The translations under genes were made by a program, and so were the position numbers. Source: Trichocoleus sp. (lineage in GTDB: Bacteria; Cyanobacteriota; Cyanobacteriia; Elainellales; Elainellaceae). Taken from it: a stretch of DNA of 64,000 bases. Below the pieces are notes generated by a model, which searched no databases, was not told the origin of the DNA, and saw only the letters and a list, made by a program, of their open reading frames with translations. Shown here piece after piece: positions 1 through 8,984 of the stretch. Within the stretch, counting starts at the first letter, position 1, and the number at the start of each line of letters is the position of its first letter. The DNA lies in contig DATNQD010000059.1 in NCBI GenBank assembly GCA_036702865.1, forward strand, positions 488,704 through 552,703, written 5' to 3'.

Positions 1-74
1 GAATCGATCGCCTGATTCAGAATCAAAACAGAGCGGGTCTGGAGAACGCTTAAGCTCAAGCCAGTCGTACGTCT

Positions 75-102
75 GTTGAAGTCATCAAGTTGAAGTCATT
101 GA
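75..102. repeat. imperfect 14-bp tandem duplication over the holin-like stop codon
   Basis: GTTGAAGTCATCAA (75-88) is followed by GTTGAAGTCATTGA (89-102), 12 of 14 bases identical. The stop of the minus-strand holin-like gene (96-98) is inside the second copy. Confidence 0.8.
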
Positions 103-494
103 TGAGTTGTTAGCGTTGTTCCACCAACTCCATTCGTTGACTTACTCATACCTTTACCTACAAAGTAGTTATTCAGCAGTGTTGTTCCAAACGACAGCAC
201 AATTGGGCTGAGGATAAACGCAAGTAAACCATGAACTGCGAAACCCGGAACAAACAGTGAAGCTAGCCAAAAACATAAACCATTGACCACAAGCGAGAAC
301 GCTCCCAGGGTCAGAAAGTTAATTGGTAGGGATAGAAACGACAAAAGAGGTTTTACAAAAGCGTTAACAAAGCCAATGGCGATCGCTGCTAAAATTGCAG
401 CTGGAAAACTGGCAATAATAACACCAGGAATTAATAGATCTACGATCAGTAAACTCAATGCTGTAATCAAAGTTGTTAATGCAAATCCAAACAT
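96..494 (-). CDS. phage holin family / Mycobact_memb-type membrane protein
   Basis: A 132-residue, very hydrophobic protein with about four membrane segments (roughly residues 5-25, 30-55, 60-82 and 88-112). The motif AFVKPLLSFLSLPINFLTLG, with its Lys-Pro in the second helix, is typical of the small family annotated as 'phage holin family protein' (PF04020), which is widespread on bacterial chromosomes and has no proven holin role. The start is supported by an AGGAG motif 8 nt upstream on the minus strand. The stop codon lies inside a short imperfect tandem duplication (75-102). It is followed upstream by another small membrane protein in the same direction, possibly co-transcribed. Exact function unknown. 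Confidence 0.8.
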   Translation of the reverse strand: MFGFALTTLITALSLLIVDLLIPGVIIASFPAAILAAIAIGFVNAFVKPLLSFLSLPINFLTLGAFSLVVNGLCFWLASLFVPGFAVHGLLAFILSPIVLSFGTTLLNNYFVGKGMSKSTNGVGGTTLTTHQ

Positions 495-548
495 GCTAAT
501 TCTCCTTTACTTATCTCATTCAAAAAACTGAACAAATGATGGTTTGAG

Positions 549-740
549 TTAAACGGAGCCTTGCTGCTGGCTCATTTTTTCATCCTGTTTTGCAATTGCC
601 CACACAGCGTGGATCGAACCGGGCAACCAACCCAGCAGCGTCAGTAGTAGGTTGAGCAATAGAGTGGAGCTGAATCCATAGGTGAGAAAAACGCCAGCGG
701 GAGGAAGCAGAATTCCCAGTCCATAACGCAGCAGTTTCAT
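549..740 (-). CDS. Pmp3/YqaE family (UPF0057) small membrane protein
   Basis: A 63-residue protein with two membrane helices. The pattern ILLPPAGVFL ... LLLNLLLTLLGWLPGSIHAVW is diagnostic of the Pmp3/YqaE family of stress-related proteolipids, which affect membrane potential and salt tolerance in yeast and plants. The C-terminal tail is short and polar, as in bacterial members. A GAGG motif precedes the ATG on the minus strand. It lies 54 bp upstream of the holin-like gene in the same direction, so the two may form a small membrane-stress operon; that link is inferred from position only. Confidence 0.88.
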   Translation of the reverse strand: MKLLRYGLGILLPPAGVFLTYGFSSTLLLNLLLTLLGWLPGSIHAVWAIAKQDEKMSQQQGSV

Positions 741-914
741 AGAGTTACCTCATTTTGTAAAAACCTTGGTGAAGCATTGGATAACATTTAGTATCTCTTT
801 TGCATCACATTAATATTCTCTCTAACTCTTCAACAGTTCTGTGATGTGGAGAACCGATAAAGTAATAGTGGTTTCCACACGAATACAGGTTTTGAAGATT
901 GTTTTGAATGCTTT
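741..914. other. short AT-rich intergenic stretch
   Basis: 174 bp between the Pmp3-like gene and the end of the caspase gene, both on the minus strand. No hairpin followed by a T tract is visible on the minus strand after the caspase gene. The stretch probably holds the promoter of the Pmp3/holin pair, but no clear -35/-10 pair can be assigned. Confidence 0.4.
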
Positions 915-3900
915 TTAGCTTGCTTTATTTTCAATGGGTAATTTTGGGCAAGCTTCAGGCATCAGCCGCAAATATCGATCGCACTCTTCACTCGTCAGTT
1001 GCCGAATGCTGCGATCATGAGCCAACTTAAGCAATGTATTCCAGGATGCAATCCACAAATAAACTTGTCCGTTTTTACTGAGCGTAGCAATGTATTGTCC
1101 ATCGGGGCTAAAGAACGCCTGAAGCAGAGGATTTGCAGTTCCTGGTTGGGCGGGGTTGAGCAATGCCTGTTGTGCTCCCGTCTGGGCATTCCACAAAATT
1201 GCCGTACTGTCTAAGCTGGCAGTCACGATCGATTCTCCATCGGGGCTGAATTGGGCATCAGAGATACTGCCATCATGTCCTGCTAGAGCCAAAAGCTGTT
1301 GACCTGTTGCAGCATTAAAGACTCTGGCTTTTGCATCCCAACTGGCTGTCACAATTTGCTGGCTGTCTGGGCTAAAGTTGGCACTGTTAACCGCATGATC
1401 ATGCTGAAAAACCCGAACCAGTTGCCCAGATTGTGCTTCCCAGATTCGAACCGTTTTATCCCAGCTTGCTGTTACTATCCACTGTCCATCTGGGCTAAAT
1501 CGCGCCTGCTGAATTGTGGCTTTATGTCCTCGCAGCACTTGTAAAAGCTGCCCAGATTGAACTTCCCATGAGCGAACGGTCAAATCTCCACCAATGCCCA
1601 AGAGATACTTGCCATCCAGACTAAAGCTGAGCCGATGAATGTCGTGACTGAGGGTTTGTGTCTGGGAACTCGATCGCCAGCTCTGAATTGCCCGTATCTG
1701 CCTTAATGTCCCGTTTGGCAGAAGCTGCTGAATTTTGATCATTCCATCTGCCTGAGACGTTGCCAAAAATTTTCCGTCTGGGCTGAATGCAGCATCCTGT
1801 AATGATTGAATATCGCGGGGATTAAGCTTTGAGGCAGTTAGGCTTTGATACTGTGGTTCGACTGAGGCAGCGGCAACCTGAGACACTATCGGCGCTAGCA
1901 TTTGCATCTTGGTTAGCGAAGGAGATAAAACATCGTAAGCACCCACCGCTTGACGGGTTGCAGGCTGAGCCGATCGATTTTGTTTCGTCAGCAGTGAGCG
2001 GAGGTCTTGCCAGAAGTTTCTGGGTTGAATGGTAGTCCTATAGATCGCAGTTAGAGGAATGGGCTTTTGTTGCACAGGAGTTTCAGACATCGCCTCCGAA
2101 CGGAATTGCCACTGCTGAAGCTGACCATTTGCCGCCAGCATGACCAACTGACTACCAGCATTTTTCATAAAAGCTGCCGACTTCATTGGCTTGTCAGACA
2201 GCGCGATCGTTGGCAGTTCTCCTCCGGCTTGAGAAGACCAAAAACGCACGACTCCATCTGTGCCGCCCGTGACTAAATAGGTATTATCTGGACTGAACTG
2301 CATGGTTGTAATGGGCTGGTCTTGCGGCAGAGTGCCGATCGATCTTCCAGTTTTCAAGTCCCAGAGTTGAATTATTTGCTGTGCCTTTGCATTGCCAGAT
2401 TGCTGGTGAAGCGTTGCAAGAAACTGCCCATTGGGGCTAAAGCTGAGGCTAGAAATTTGGTTGGGAAAGTCTTGAGCGAACGAAGACTGCTGCTCTACAG
2501 AACCAGGCTGAATGGCGAGTTGCTGGTGTAATTGACCCGATCGCAGATCCCAGAGTTGGATTGTTTCAGAATTTGTTCCGGGATTGGTGATGGCTAGGGT
2601 GCGATCGTCTGGGCTGAACTGGATCTGGGAGAGGGGAGTTGCTTCAAAGGTGCGAATGAGTTGACCGGTTATGCCATTCCATAATCTGGCTTTTCCTGCT
2701 TCGCTGAGCGTCACAATCCAGCGACCCAATGAACTAAATTTAGCCTGACGAATCAGTTGAGGATGTGCAAGCGACTGGATCTTTTGTAGGGTGACAGTCT
2801 GGTTGGGGTTTGCGATGATTTTCCAACGTTGTGCCTTGTTGATCGCGGTTCCTGCCAGTAAATTCTGTCCATTGGGGCTGAACTGAAGGCTGGTGATCGC
2901 TGTGGGTTGGTTAAGGTGGACTTGAAGCTGCCCATTATCGGTTCGCCATAGCGCCAGGCTTTGATCCGCGTGGGCTGTTGCGATCCACTGTCCGTTTGGG
3001 CTGAATGTCATTTGCGTTACGGCTGCCGAGCCATTCAATTGCAGTAACATTGCCCCCGATCGCACCGACCAAATTTTAATTTGAGCAGAATTTTGCATCG
3101 CCGCTGCAATGAACTGCCCATCAGGACTAAATGCGATTGCTGTCACAGGTGCAGATGCTTCACGAACAGACTCACAATTAGGATTTGAGGCACAAGCCAG
3201 AGAAGCTGAGCCTGATAAGATATGCGTTGGTTCAAGATGAATGTTGTAGACAGTATTCGCATTGATTGACCAGAGCCGAACGGTTCCATCTGTTCCAGCC
3301 GTTGCTAGCGTTTGGCGATCGAGGCTAAAGAGCGTATGGGCGACGGTTCCCTGGTGTCCTTTTAGCGTAAATTGTAGCCGCAGGTTTTGTAGAGCTTCTC
3401 GGAGGCTAGTTTGCACTTCGGCAGTGGGCTGGGTTTGCGTTTGAGTTGCTGCCAGCCGACTAATCAGTAATGCTGTGGTTGGGCTACTCTTGTCTTGCAA
3501 AACTGTTTTGGCAATGGCTGCTTGTTCTCGTGCAGTCGCTTGCTGTAGCTGCTGATCTTTTTCAGCTTGCGATCGAATTGCGCCATAATACTGCCCTAAA
3601 ACAACAATGAGGGTTGCTGCCAAAACGGCTGGAATGGCAAACCGCAACTGACGGGACTCTCGTCTGGCGCGTTTCATTGCCTCACGGCTAATCGCAATAT
3701 ATTCTTGAGCAAGTGCAGATAGCTCCTGAGCATAATGCAGGACAAAATCTTCGGCATCGCGAAGCCGCAGCCCGTGTAGCAAAAACTCACCTGAGAGGGG
3801 CTGTCCTGCCCGATCCCATTCTTGAGCAGCCTGTTCGATCCGCCGCTGACGCTGCAAAACTTCGCGGTTTTCATCGAGCCAGTCCCGCAGCAAAGACCAG

Positions 3901-5930
3901 TGGCGTATCAGTGTTTCATGAGCCACATCAACGATTTCCTGGTAGCCAGGCTCTGAAATTGACTGACGCTGCAATGGACGCTGCAACAGATTGCAAGTTG
4001 AGCTTTGATCGAGAATCTTCTCACGCACTCCCACTTCTGTTTGGTTGGTCACCAGCAACTTTGCTGCAACCAGCTTCTCTAAGACCTGCTCAACTAATTC
4101 CATTGAAAACACAGGGCTAACAAGTTGCGATTTCGGTACGCGGCGACGAGTGTCTTCAGTTCCTTCCCCTAACTGAGTCAGAGATAGAAAAATTCGTTTG
4201 GCGATCGGCTGCTCTTCGGCACTAAGCTGATGAAATATCTTTGTTGCTCGTTTCTGCAATGTGCCCCGGATGCCGCCTAGCTCACGGTAGCTGTCAAGCG
4301 TCAGACGAGCCAGATTCCCTTCCTGATTCAGTCGCCTGTGTTGCCAAAGTTCTAGCAGCGTATATTGCAGCAAGGGCAGTTCCCCAGGTGCGCCAATGAC
4401 ATCGAGTAGCATGGTGTAAACCAGATTTGGCTCACAGACTAGCCCAACTTTTTGCGCCGGACGCACGATCGTTGTCTTGATTTGCTCATATTTCAAGGGA
4501 TTGACCGTAATGCGATGTTGCTCAATCTGATCCGCCAAACCTGCATATTGAGCACATTTGCTGAGGAAATCTGTGCGGAGCACCACAACAATTGTGAGAC
4601 AGTCAAGCGCCATCTGCGCGGCACCGAGTAAAGTATGCAAAAACTGCTGCCGATCGCGCTCTGCTTGAGAACCCTGCGTTAGCGTAAACACTTCCTCAAA
4701 CTGATCGATCACCAGCAGTAATCGGGAACGAGGCTGAGGCAACAAACCTGTGGTTCCGGTGGGAAGGGGTAAACTCGCCCGGACGAGCTGTGCCAAACCG
4801 CTTGCCCCTTCATGCAGAAAAAGTTCTGCGCGTCGGAGTTGCTCTGCCCGCTCTAGCTCGCTTAGATCTGGATCGATAAACACAGCAGCCAGGTTTTTCA
4901 GCGGCGTTTCACCAGGTGTTAAAAGTTTAATGCGCCAATCTGGAGTGGGATGAGATTGGTCTTCAGTCAATTGCCGCAATTGAGCAATTAGCCCAGCCCG
5001 AATCAGCGAAGATTTACCGCTCCCCGATGCCCCAACCACTGCAACAAAGCGATCGGTCTGCACCTTTTCTAGCAGTTGGGCTGTGAGCGATTCGCGTCCA
5101 AAGAAAAACTCAGCGTGGGTTTCATCAAAAAATTCTAAGCCCCGATAAGGACAGATTTCGGCAGACTGAACCCTGCCCTGCTTAGTTAAAGGAACGGTTT
5201 CTTTAACGGTATTGCAGCGAGTCAGGATGATTTCACTCCCAGAGCTTTCAAAGAGCGGCTGTTGAATCTCTCCTTTAAGGCTGTGGTTGACCCAGTCTGT
5301 CAGTGCATGATTCGTGACAATGCCTGACTCCAAACGGCGGGAGTCAAGTCCAGTTAAGAGGGCTTGCGTGAAGATGCTATAGGGACTATCAATCGACTCA
5401 TAAGCAGTTTCATATTCTCGCGAAGCTGCCATAAACAAGCGATCGGTTCCGGGTTTAGCTCCAGGATCAGCTTCTAGAAAATTGAGCAGTTCCCCACTAT
5501 GGCAGCAGTCGAGCCAGATGATGCGCTGTCGCACTGGGCTTTCTTGCAGCAGGCGGCGGAGCCAGAACAGGGACAATCCATAGAAACTGCGGGTCGGTTG
5601 TGAATCACTGGTTGCGAGATATCCTTCCCGAATACCTGCTTCTCGTTGAATGCCGTGTCCTGAAAAGTAAAACAAAGCCGTATGTGGGACAGAATGACCC
5701 TGGGGCTTAAAGAGTTTAATCAGAGCAGATTCTAATTCTTGGAGCGTTACCTGTGTTTTTTGTCCCACGCAGGGCTTGCCTGCTTGAATAATCTCGGGCA
5801 ACCGATGAACCCGAAACTCACCCTGGTTCTGGAGCATTTGCGCGATTGCTTCTGCATCCTTAGCAGGTGCTTTTAAGCCAGGTAGAGTTTGATATGAGTT
5901 GATACCCACTACTAGAGCGTCCCGAGACAT
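915..5930 (-). CDS. caspase-like / STAND NTPase / WD40 repeat protein
   Basis: A 1,671-residue multidomain protein. Residues 1-240 form a caspase (peptidase C14) domain with the catalytic pair visible: His92 in SGHG and Cys143 in DCCHSG. From about 260 a novel-STAND NTPase module follows, with Walker A GASGSGKSS (300-308) and a Walker B-like LLLVIDQFEEV. A single membrane helix lies near residues 768-790, then a short coiled coil, then about 15 WD40 blades (from about 865 to the end, many with FSPDGQ). The architecture resembles bacterial sensor-protease proteins proposed to act in programmed cell death or phage defence: the WD40 part senses, the STAND ATPase oligomerises, the caspase executes. 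That role is inferred. AAGGTG lies 8 nt before the ATG. No defence partner gene is adjacent. Confidence 0.93.
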   Translation of the reverse strand: MSRDALVVGINSYQTLPGLKAPAKDAEAIAQMLQNQGEFRVHRLPEIIQAGKPCVGQKTQVTLQELESALIKLFKPQGHSVPHTALFYFSGHGIQREAGIREGYLATSDSQPTRSFYGLSLFWLRRLLQESPVRQRIIWLDCCHSGELLNFLEADPGAKPGTDRLFMAASREYETAYESIDSPYSIFTQALLTGLDSRRLESGIVTNHALTDWVNHSLKGEIQQPLFESSGSEIILTRCNTVKETVPLTKQGRVQSAEICPYRGLEFFDETHAEFFFGRESLTAQLLEKVQTDRFVAVVGASGSGKSSLIRAGLIAQLRQLTEDQSHPTPDWRIKLLTPGETPLKNLAAVFIDPDLSELERAEQLRRAELFLHEGASGLAQLVRASLPLPTGTTGLLPQPRSRLLLVIDQFEEVFTLTQGSQAERDRQQFLHTLLGAAQMALDCLTIVVVLRTDFLSKCAQYAGLADQIEQHRITVNPLKYEQIKTTIVRPAQKVGLVCEPNLVYTMLLDVIGAPGELPLLQYTLLELWQHRRLNQEGNLARLTLDSYRELGGIRGTLQKRATKIFHQLSAEEQPIAKRIFLSLTQLGEGTEDTRRRVPKSQLVSPVFSMELVEQVLEKLVAAKLLVTNQTEVGVREKILDQSSTCNLLQRPLQRQSISEPGYQEIVDVAHETLIRHWSLLRDWLDENREVLQRQRRIEQAAQEWDRAGQPLSGEFLLHGLRLRDAEDFVLHYAQELSALAQEYIAISREAMKRARRESRQLRFAIPAVLAATLIVVLGQYYGAIRSQAEKDQQLQQATAREQAAIAKTVLQDKSSPTTALLISRLAATQTQTQPTAEVQTSLREALQNLRLQFTLKGHQGTVAHTLFSLDRQTLATAGTDGTVRLWSINANTVYNIHLEPTHILSGSASLACASNPNCESVREASAPVTAIAFSPDGQFIAAAMQNSAQIKIWSVRSGAMLLQLNGSAAVTQMTFSPNGQWIATAHADQSLALWRTDNGQLQVHLNQPTAITSLQFSPNGQNLLAGTAINKAQRWKIIANPNQTVTLQKIQSLAHPQLIRQAKFSSLGRWIVTLSEAGKARLWNGITGQLIRTFEATPLSQIQFSPDDRTLAITNPGTNSETIQLWDLRSGQLHQQLAIQPGSVEQQSSFAQDFPNQISSLSFSPNGQFLATLHQQSGNAKAQQIIQLWDLKTGRSIGTLPQDQPITTMQFSPDNTYLVTGGTDGVVRFWSSQAGGELPTIALSDKPMKSAAFMKNAGSQLVMLAANGQLQQWQFRSEAMSETPVQQKPIPLTAIYRTTIQPRNFWQDLRSLLTKQNRSAQPATRQAVGAYDVLSPSLTKMQMLAPIVSQVAAASVEPQYQSLTASKLNPRDIQSLQDAAFSPDGKFLATSQADGMIKIQQLLPNGTLRQIRAIQSWRSSSQTQTLSHDIHRLSFSLDGKYLLGIGGDLTVRSWEVQSGQLLQVLRGHKATIQQARFSPDGQWIVTASWDKTVRIWEAQSGQLVRVFQHDHAVNSANFSPDSQQIVTASWDAKARVFNAATGQQLLALAGHDGSISDAQFSPDGESIVTASLDSTAILWNAQTGAQQALLNPAQPGTANPLLQAFFSPDGQYIATLSKNGQVYLWIASWNTLLKLAHDRSIRQLTSEECDRYLRLMPEACPKLPIENKAS

Positions 5931-6631
5931 TTGAGATACACCTTGTTAAGAAAATACCTTGATAGCTTTCGGCAATACTGGATGAGAAAACAAAACCTGC
6001 TAGGAAACGATCGGCTTACCTGTGGCGGAAGGAAGTAATAAACACAGTGAAGCAATGAGAAAAGCTTCTAGAGACCTAAGGAGAGAGCTAAGTTTTTATC
6101 CAAAGTATTAAAATCGAGAGAACTTTCTTGAAACAAAAAGGTGAAAAAATAAAGGAGGATAGATAGCTGTTAAACCATCCTGTTAAACCTGTCTTTTCTC
6201 ATAAAAAAGTAAAAGCTTCTAAACAGAAAGAGGGGTATTAACCCTCACCATAGATACAGTTTGAGAATTGCCATACAAGAAATCACGGATGATTTATTGC
6301 AGCTTTTAAGTTCCTAGTCGTTAGAGTACAGATAAGGCTCTCGACAATTTTGACAGCTCTTTCAAGACTCAGTAAGATCTCAGAAAGTTATCTTTAAAGC
6401 TCTGATTAGTGTTTAAAGATATAAGCTTGAAATCAGTAGAAATACTCAAACATCGGCGTGGGGCGACCGCATATAAATAGTTTGTAAAACAATTCGTAAA
6501 ACAAATTTTGCCCGACAGAAGCATCATAAAGATTAAGATGCAAATAGACTGATGCAGTGCTTTGATATCCCTGCTGGACAGGAAGCGTCAATGCAGGCTG
6601 AAGTTTGAGTGAAGGTTGTTTTCAGAGCAAT
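5931..6631. other. 700-bp divergent intergenic region, low GC
   Basis: This region separates the caspase gene (minus) from the TPR gene (plus) and must hold both promoters. It is clearly richer in A and T than its surroundings. Visible elements are a purine-rich AAAGGAGGATAG near 6153 with no start codon at a suitable distance, a weak hairpin GAGGG/CCCTC (6230-6246), and an imperfect 12-bp direct repeat GTAAAACAATTC / GTAAAACAAATT (6484-6507). I see no convincing small ORF, tRNA or riboswitch. A small RNA could be present but nothing in the sequence proves it. Confidence 0.4.
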
Positions 6632-7105
6632 ATGGATTCTCCTGATACGCAAAACCCGGAACAGAGTAAAGACGTAGCAGATGGTTCGGCAGATAGTGCA
6701 GATAGTACTGTCTACTATCAAAAAGGCGAGGAGTTTGCTAACCAGAATCAATACTCAACTGCACTGACTTATTTCGATCGCGCCATTGCCCTACAACCCA
6801 ATGACTGTGCTACATGGGTTTTTCGAGCCGTTGTGCTCATTCATCTCCAACGTTATGAAGAGGCGCTAAGCAGTTGCGATCGGGCACTAGCACTACAGCC
6901 GCTCGATCCAGAGGCTTGGCTATTTCGAGGAGTCGCACTGCAACGGCTAGGACGCTACACCGAGGCTTATGCAGACTATCAGCGAGCGCTTGATCCAGGT
7001 GAATTGAAAAACTGCACTGAATGGCAGGGAACAGGCTGGACGAAATGGCAACAGTGGTTTAAGCAAGCCTGGAAAGTCTTTGGGTTAAGTCAGTTTCCTT
7101 TGTAA
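6632..7105 (+). CDS. tetratricopeptide repeat (TPR) protein
   Basis: About 157 residues. After a polar Ser/Asp-rich head (1-30) there are nearly three TPR units: YYQKGEEFANQNQYSTALTY, TWVFRAVVLIHLQRYEEALS and AWLFRGVALQRLGRYTEAYA, each with the Gly/Ala-x-x-x-x-x-x-x-x-Tyr-x-x-Ala pattern. The C-terminal 30 residues are Trp-rich. TPRs mediate protein-protein contacts and the partner is unknown. The reading frame extends upstream to a TTG at 6605, but the first ATG at 6632 is the simpler start; neither has a clear Shine-Dalgarno sequence. The stop is 23 bp before hflX, so the two are likely co-transcribed. Confidence 0.78.
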   Translation: MDSPDTQNPEQSKDVADGSADSADSTVYYQKGEEFANQNQYSTALTYFDRAIALQPNDCATWVFRAVVLIHLQRYEEALSSCDRALALQPLDPEAWLFRGVALQRLGRYTEAYADYQRALDPGELKNCTEWQGTGWTKWQQWFKQAWKVFGLSQFPL

Positions 7106-7128
7106 GGTCTGTTGCTGCTCCGACAAAA

Positions 7129-8913
7129 GTGGGGCGAGAATCGGTAGAATATAAGGCGTTGCATTCAGGACGACCAGAAAACTGGTTAGATGTGCCTATC
7201 GAAACGATTTATGGACAGCTTCAAGGGTTAAAGTCGAGCCAGATCAAACAGCTACAGCGGCTTTATCATCAGCGATTGCCCGGCGACTCTATTACAACGC
7301 CTGAGTTCTCTCAGCGCTTAGCGGCAATTAGCACAGAAATTAATCAGCCCGTTTGCGCCTACATTAATCGTCGTGGACAAGTGATTCGGGTCGGAGTGGG
7401 TACGGTGCGGCAAACCCAGATTCCACCGCTAGAGCTACCTCGATATGGTGCAGAGCGGTTAAGTGGCATCCGGTGTGTTGTGACCGAGCTAAAGTCTGAA
7501 TGTCCGAATGAGGCAACTCTCACCGCAATGGCGCTGCAGCGATTGGATGTTCTGGCTGTGCTGGTTCTCTCTGGTGGAGGATTTGAGCGACGAGGCGGTG
7601 GCGCTACAGGCTATGTCAAAGAGGCTTATCTGGCACATCTTGTCCCTCATCCGGAAGCCAAATGGACCGTTTCCCCACCCTTGGCTTTGGAGGCACTGAC
7701 CACACAAGATTTTTTAGAACTCACTGAAGGGCTTGAAGAAGAATTTCGGCGAGAATATGTGGCGCGTCAGGTTGGCGCTGACCACGATCGCGTGTTGTTG
7801 GTCGGTTTGATGACCAGTGACATGAATTCGCGGCGATTTCAAGACGGTCTGGCAGAAGTTGGACGACTGGTGGAAACTGCCGGGGGAGAGGTATTGCAAG
7901 TTCTGCGGCAAAAGCGAGATAGACCCCACCCACAAACCGTAGTCGGGGAAGGCAAAGTTCAAGAGGTTGCATTAGCAGCGCAAACCGTTGGGGCGAACCT
8001 GGTCGTGTTTGATCGAGACTTGTCTCCGGCACAGGTGCGAAACCTGGAAATGCAGATTGGCGTGCGTGTGGTCGATCGAACCGAGGTGATTCTCGATATC
8101 TTTGCACAACGGGCACAGTCGGGAGCCGGAAAGCTGCAAGTAGAACTGGCACAGCTAGAATATATGCTGCCTCGCTTAAGCGGAAGAGGACGGGCAATGT
8201 CACGGTTGGGCGGCGGTATTGGTACGAGAGGGCCAGGGGAAACGAAACTGGAAACTGAACGACGAGCCATCCAGCGGCGGATCTCGCGACTTCAGCAAGA
8301 AGTAGACCAATTGCAAGCCCATCGATCGCGGTTGCGGCAGCAGCGACAGCATCAGGAAGTCCCCTCGATTGCCATTGTGGGCTATACGAATGCGGGAAAA
8401 TCGACGCTACTTAATGCTCTAACCAATGCAGAGGTTTATACGGCAGACCAGCTTTTTGCCACGCTTGACCCAACAACGCGTCGTTTGGTCTTAAAGCCGA
8501 CTGAATCAAACGAACCAATTCCGATCGTGATGACGGATACGGTTGGATTTATTCATGAACTGCCCCCTTCCTTGGTTGATGCTTTTCGTGCCACCTTAGA
8601 AGAAGTGACCGAGGCAGACGCACTGCTGCATGTTGTGGATTTGTCTCATCCTGCCTGGCAGAGCCAGATTCGATCGGTCATGACAATTCTGGCACAGATG
8701 CCGATTACGCCAGGTCCTGCCCTCCTTGCCTTTAACAAAATTGATCAGGCAGATGGAGAAACGCTGGCATTTGCGAGTGAAGAATATCCCCAAGCCATTT
8801 TTATCTCAGCCGGAGAGCGACTGGGCTTAGAAACATTGCGGCAACGTCTCGCGCAACTGGTTCGATATGCGCTAGTGTCACAGCGATCGGATGACAATGG
8901 GAGTTGGGGCTAA
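7129..8913 (+). CDS. hflX: ribosome-associated GTPase HflX
   Basis: A 594-residue GTPase of the Obg-HflX group. An extended N-terminal part (1-200) typical of cyanobacterial members precedes the HflX domain (LVGLMTSDMNSRRFQDGLAE; VVGEGKVQEV), a linker with SRLGGGIGTRGPGETKLE, and the G domain with G1 GYTNAGKST, G3 DTVGF and G4 NKID. HflX binds the 50S subunit and splits stalled or hibernating ribosomes in other bacteria. The start is GTG; no in-frame ATG exists close upstream. At about 594 residues it is longer than E. coli HflX (about 426) because of the N-terminal extension. The stop codon falls in the first copy of a perfect 17-bp tandem duplication (8901-8934). Confidence 0.95.
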   Translation: MGRESVEYKALHSGRPENWLDVPIETIYGQLQGLKSSQIKQLQRLYHQRLPGDSITTPEFSQRLAAISTEINQPVCAYINRRGQVIRVGVGTVRQTQIPPLELPRYGAERLSGIRCVVTELKSECPNEATLTAMALQRLDVLAVLVLSGGGFERRGGGATGYVKEAYLAHLVPHPEAKWTVSPPLALEALTTQDFLELTEGLEEEFRREYVARQVGADHDRVLLVGLMTSDMNSRRFQDGLAEVGRLVETAGGEVLQVLRQKRDRPHPQTVVGEGKVQEVALAAQTVGANLVVFDRDLSPAQVRNLEMQIGVRVVDRTEVILDIFAQRAQSGAGKLQVELAQLEYMLPRLSGRGRAMSRLGGGIGTRGPGETKLETERRAIQRRISRLQQEVDQLQAHRSRLRQQRQHQEVPSIAIVGYTNAGKSTLLNALTNAEVYTADQLFATLDPTTRRLVLKPTESNEPIPIVMTDTVGFIHELPPSLVDAFRATLEEVTEADALLHVVDLSHPAWQSQIRSVMTILAQMPITPGPALLAFNKIDQADGETLAFASEEYPQAIFISAGERLGLETLRQRLAQLVRYALVSQRSDDNGSWG

Positions 8914-8934
8914 GTAAGAGTTGGGGCTAAGTAA
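8901..8934. repeat. perfect 17-bp tandem duplication over the hflX stop codon
   Basis: The unit GAGTTGGGGCTAAGTAA occurs at 8901-8917 and again at 8918-8934 without spacer. The first copy contains the hflX stop codon, so the duplication leaves the protein unchanged. Confidence 0.95.
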
Positions 8935-8957
8935 AAAGAGGGCAAGGTATATGCCCT
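8933..8957 (-). terminator. Rho-independent terminator of the M16 peptidase pair
   Basis: Read on the minus strand, a 6-bp stem AGGGCA / TGCCCT (8957-8952 with 8944-8939) and a 7-nt loop are followed by CTTTTTA. It sits about 30 bp after the stop of the downstream M16 gene. The stem has no T tract on the plus strand, so it serves mainly the minus-strand transcript. Confidence 0.65.
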
Positions 8958-8984
8958 GCCCTGATAGGTTCTCTCGCGCTTCTC

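Noticed and set aside
96..494. holin-like protein as evidence of a prophage
   Set aside because: The family is chromosomal in many bacteria and no lysis, capsid or integrase gene is nearby.
3713..4120. 135-codon plus-strand frame inside the caspase-STAND-WD40 gene
   Set aside because: It lies entirely opposite a clear coding region and has no motif or ribosome binding site; a shadow of the real frame.
7721..8203. 160-codon minus-strand frame in hflX
   Set aside because: Antisense to the conserved GTPase domain; Pro/Arg-rich shadow composition.
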